46,616 nt of DNA from a virus, in IMG/VR virus record IMGVR_UViG_3300009034_000068, positions 1 through 46,616 of that record; one strand, given 5' to 3'. Positions 46,616 to 46,616 of the stretch are shown here, one piece after another (the stretch's first letter is position 1; the number at the start of each line of letters is the position of its first letter). Position numbers and translations under genes: made by a program. The notes beneath the pieces are model-generated. The model made no database searches and had not been told where the DNA came from. It saw only the letters and a program-made list of their open reading frames with translations.

Positions 46616-46616
46616 T

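Noticed and set aside
1-46616. CRISPR arrays, insertion sequences or integrase
   Set aside because: No regular repeat-spacer pattern, transposase motif or integrase active site was seen on either strand.

Overview
The window is a piece of an AT-rich double-stranded DNA tailed phage. There are no rRNA genes, integrase, insertion sequences or CRISPR arrays. Genes are tightly packed, often overlap by 1-20 bases, and mostly follow clear AGGAG-type ribosome binding sites, so the host is a bacterium. Terminase, portal and HK97-type capsid genes, connector-like and hub-like tail genes and a very large virion protein suggest a short-tailed (podovirus-like) particle. A family A DNA polymerase with Phe at the O-helix position and the lack of any lysogeny gene suggest a virulent lifestyle. 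The host cannot be named from this sequence.

Layout. (1) 1-3010, leftward: a partial DnaB-like helicase, an SSB-like protein with an acidic DENVPF tail, and five small SH3-like paralogues that share a C-terminal QLLF-type peptide. (2) 3011-3318: non-coding control region. (3) 3319-11075, leftward: a helix-turn-helix protein, a sixth paralogue, an M20-type metallopeptidase fused to three zinc ribbons, a 527-residue protein ending in QLLLF, a strongly structured RNA candidate (7041-7231) and about 16 very small genes, several under 60 codons, driven from two near-identical sigma70-like promoters. (4) 11076-12108: non-coding divergent control region. (5) 12109-38472, rightward virion operon: TerS, a TerL split into two ORFs, portal, membrane-anchored trypsin-like protease, HEXXH mini-protein, GroES-like co-chaperonin, scaffold-like protein, endonuclease VII, major capsid, HNH endonuclease, connectors, fibres, LamG/FN3 adhesion proteins, a 1054-residue virion protein and a holin-like protein. 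(6) 38459-46616, leftward replication and nucleotide operon, convergent with the virion operon: a DNA polymerase I split by inserted genes, two methyltransferase-like genes, a dATP/dGTP diphosphohydrolase-like protein, a deoxyribosyltransferase-like protein, a DEDD exonuclease, a RecB/Cas4-like nuclease and many cysteine-pair mini-proteins.

How it fits together. A 30-base element occurs at 3198-3229 and, inverted with one mismatch, at 11877-11906. Each copy points outward and lies about 190-200 bases before the first gene of its operon, with hairpins in the leader, so it looks like a shared phage control element. The left and right arms supply replication; the central operon packages DNA, builds the head and tail, and ends in a lysis-like gene. 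The points most worth following are this element, the tRNA-like structured RNA at 7041-7231, the clamp-motif-like tails on seven left-arm proteins, the peptidase-zinc ribbon fusion, the split polymerase and split terminase, and a peptide shared by three consecutive tail proteins.
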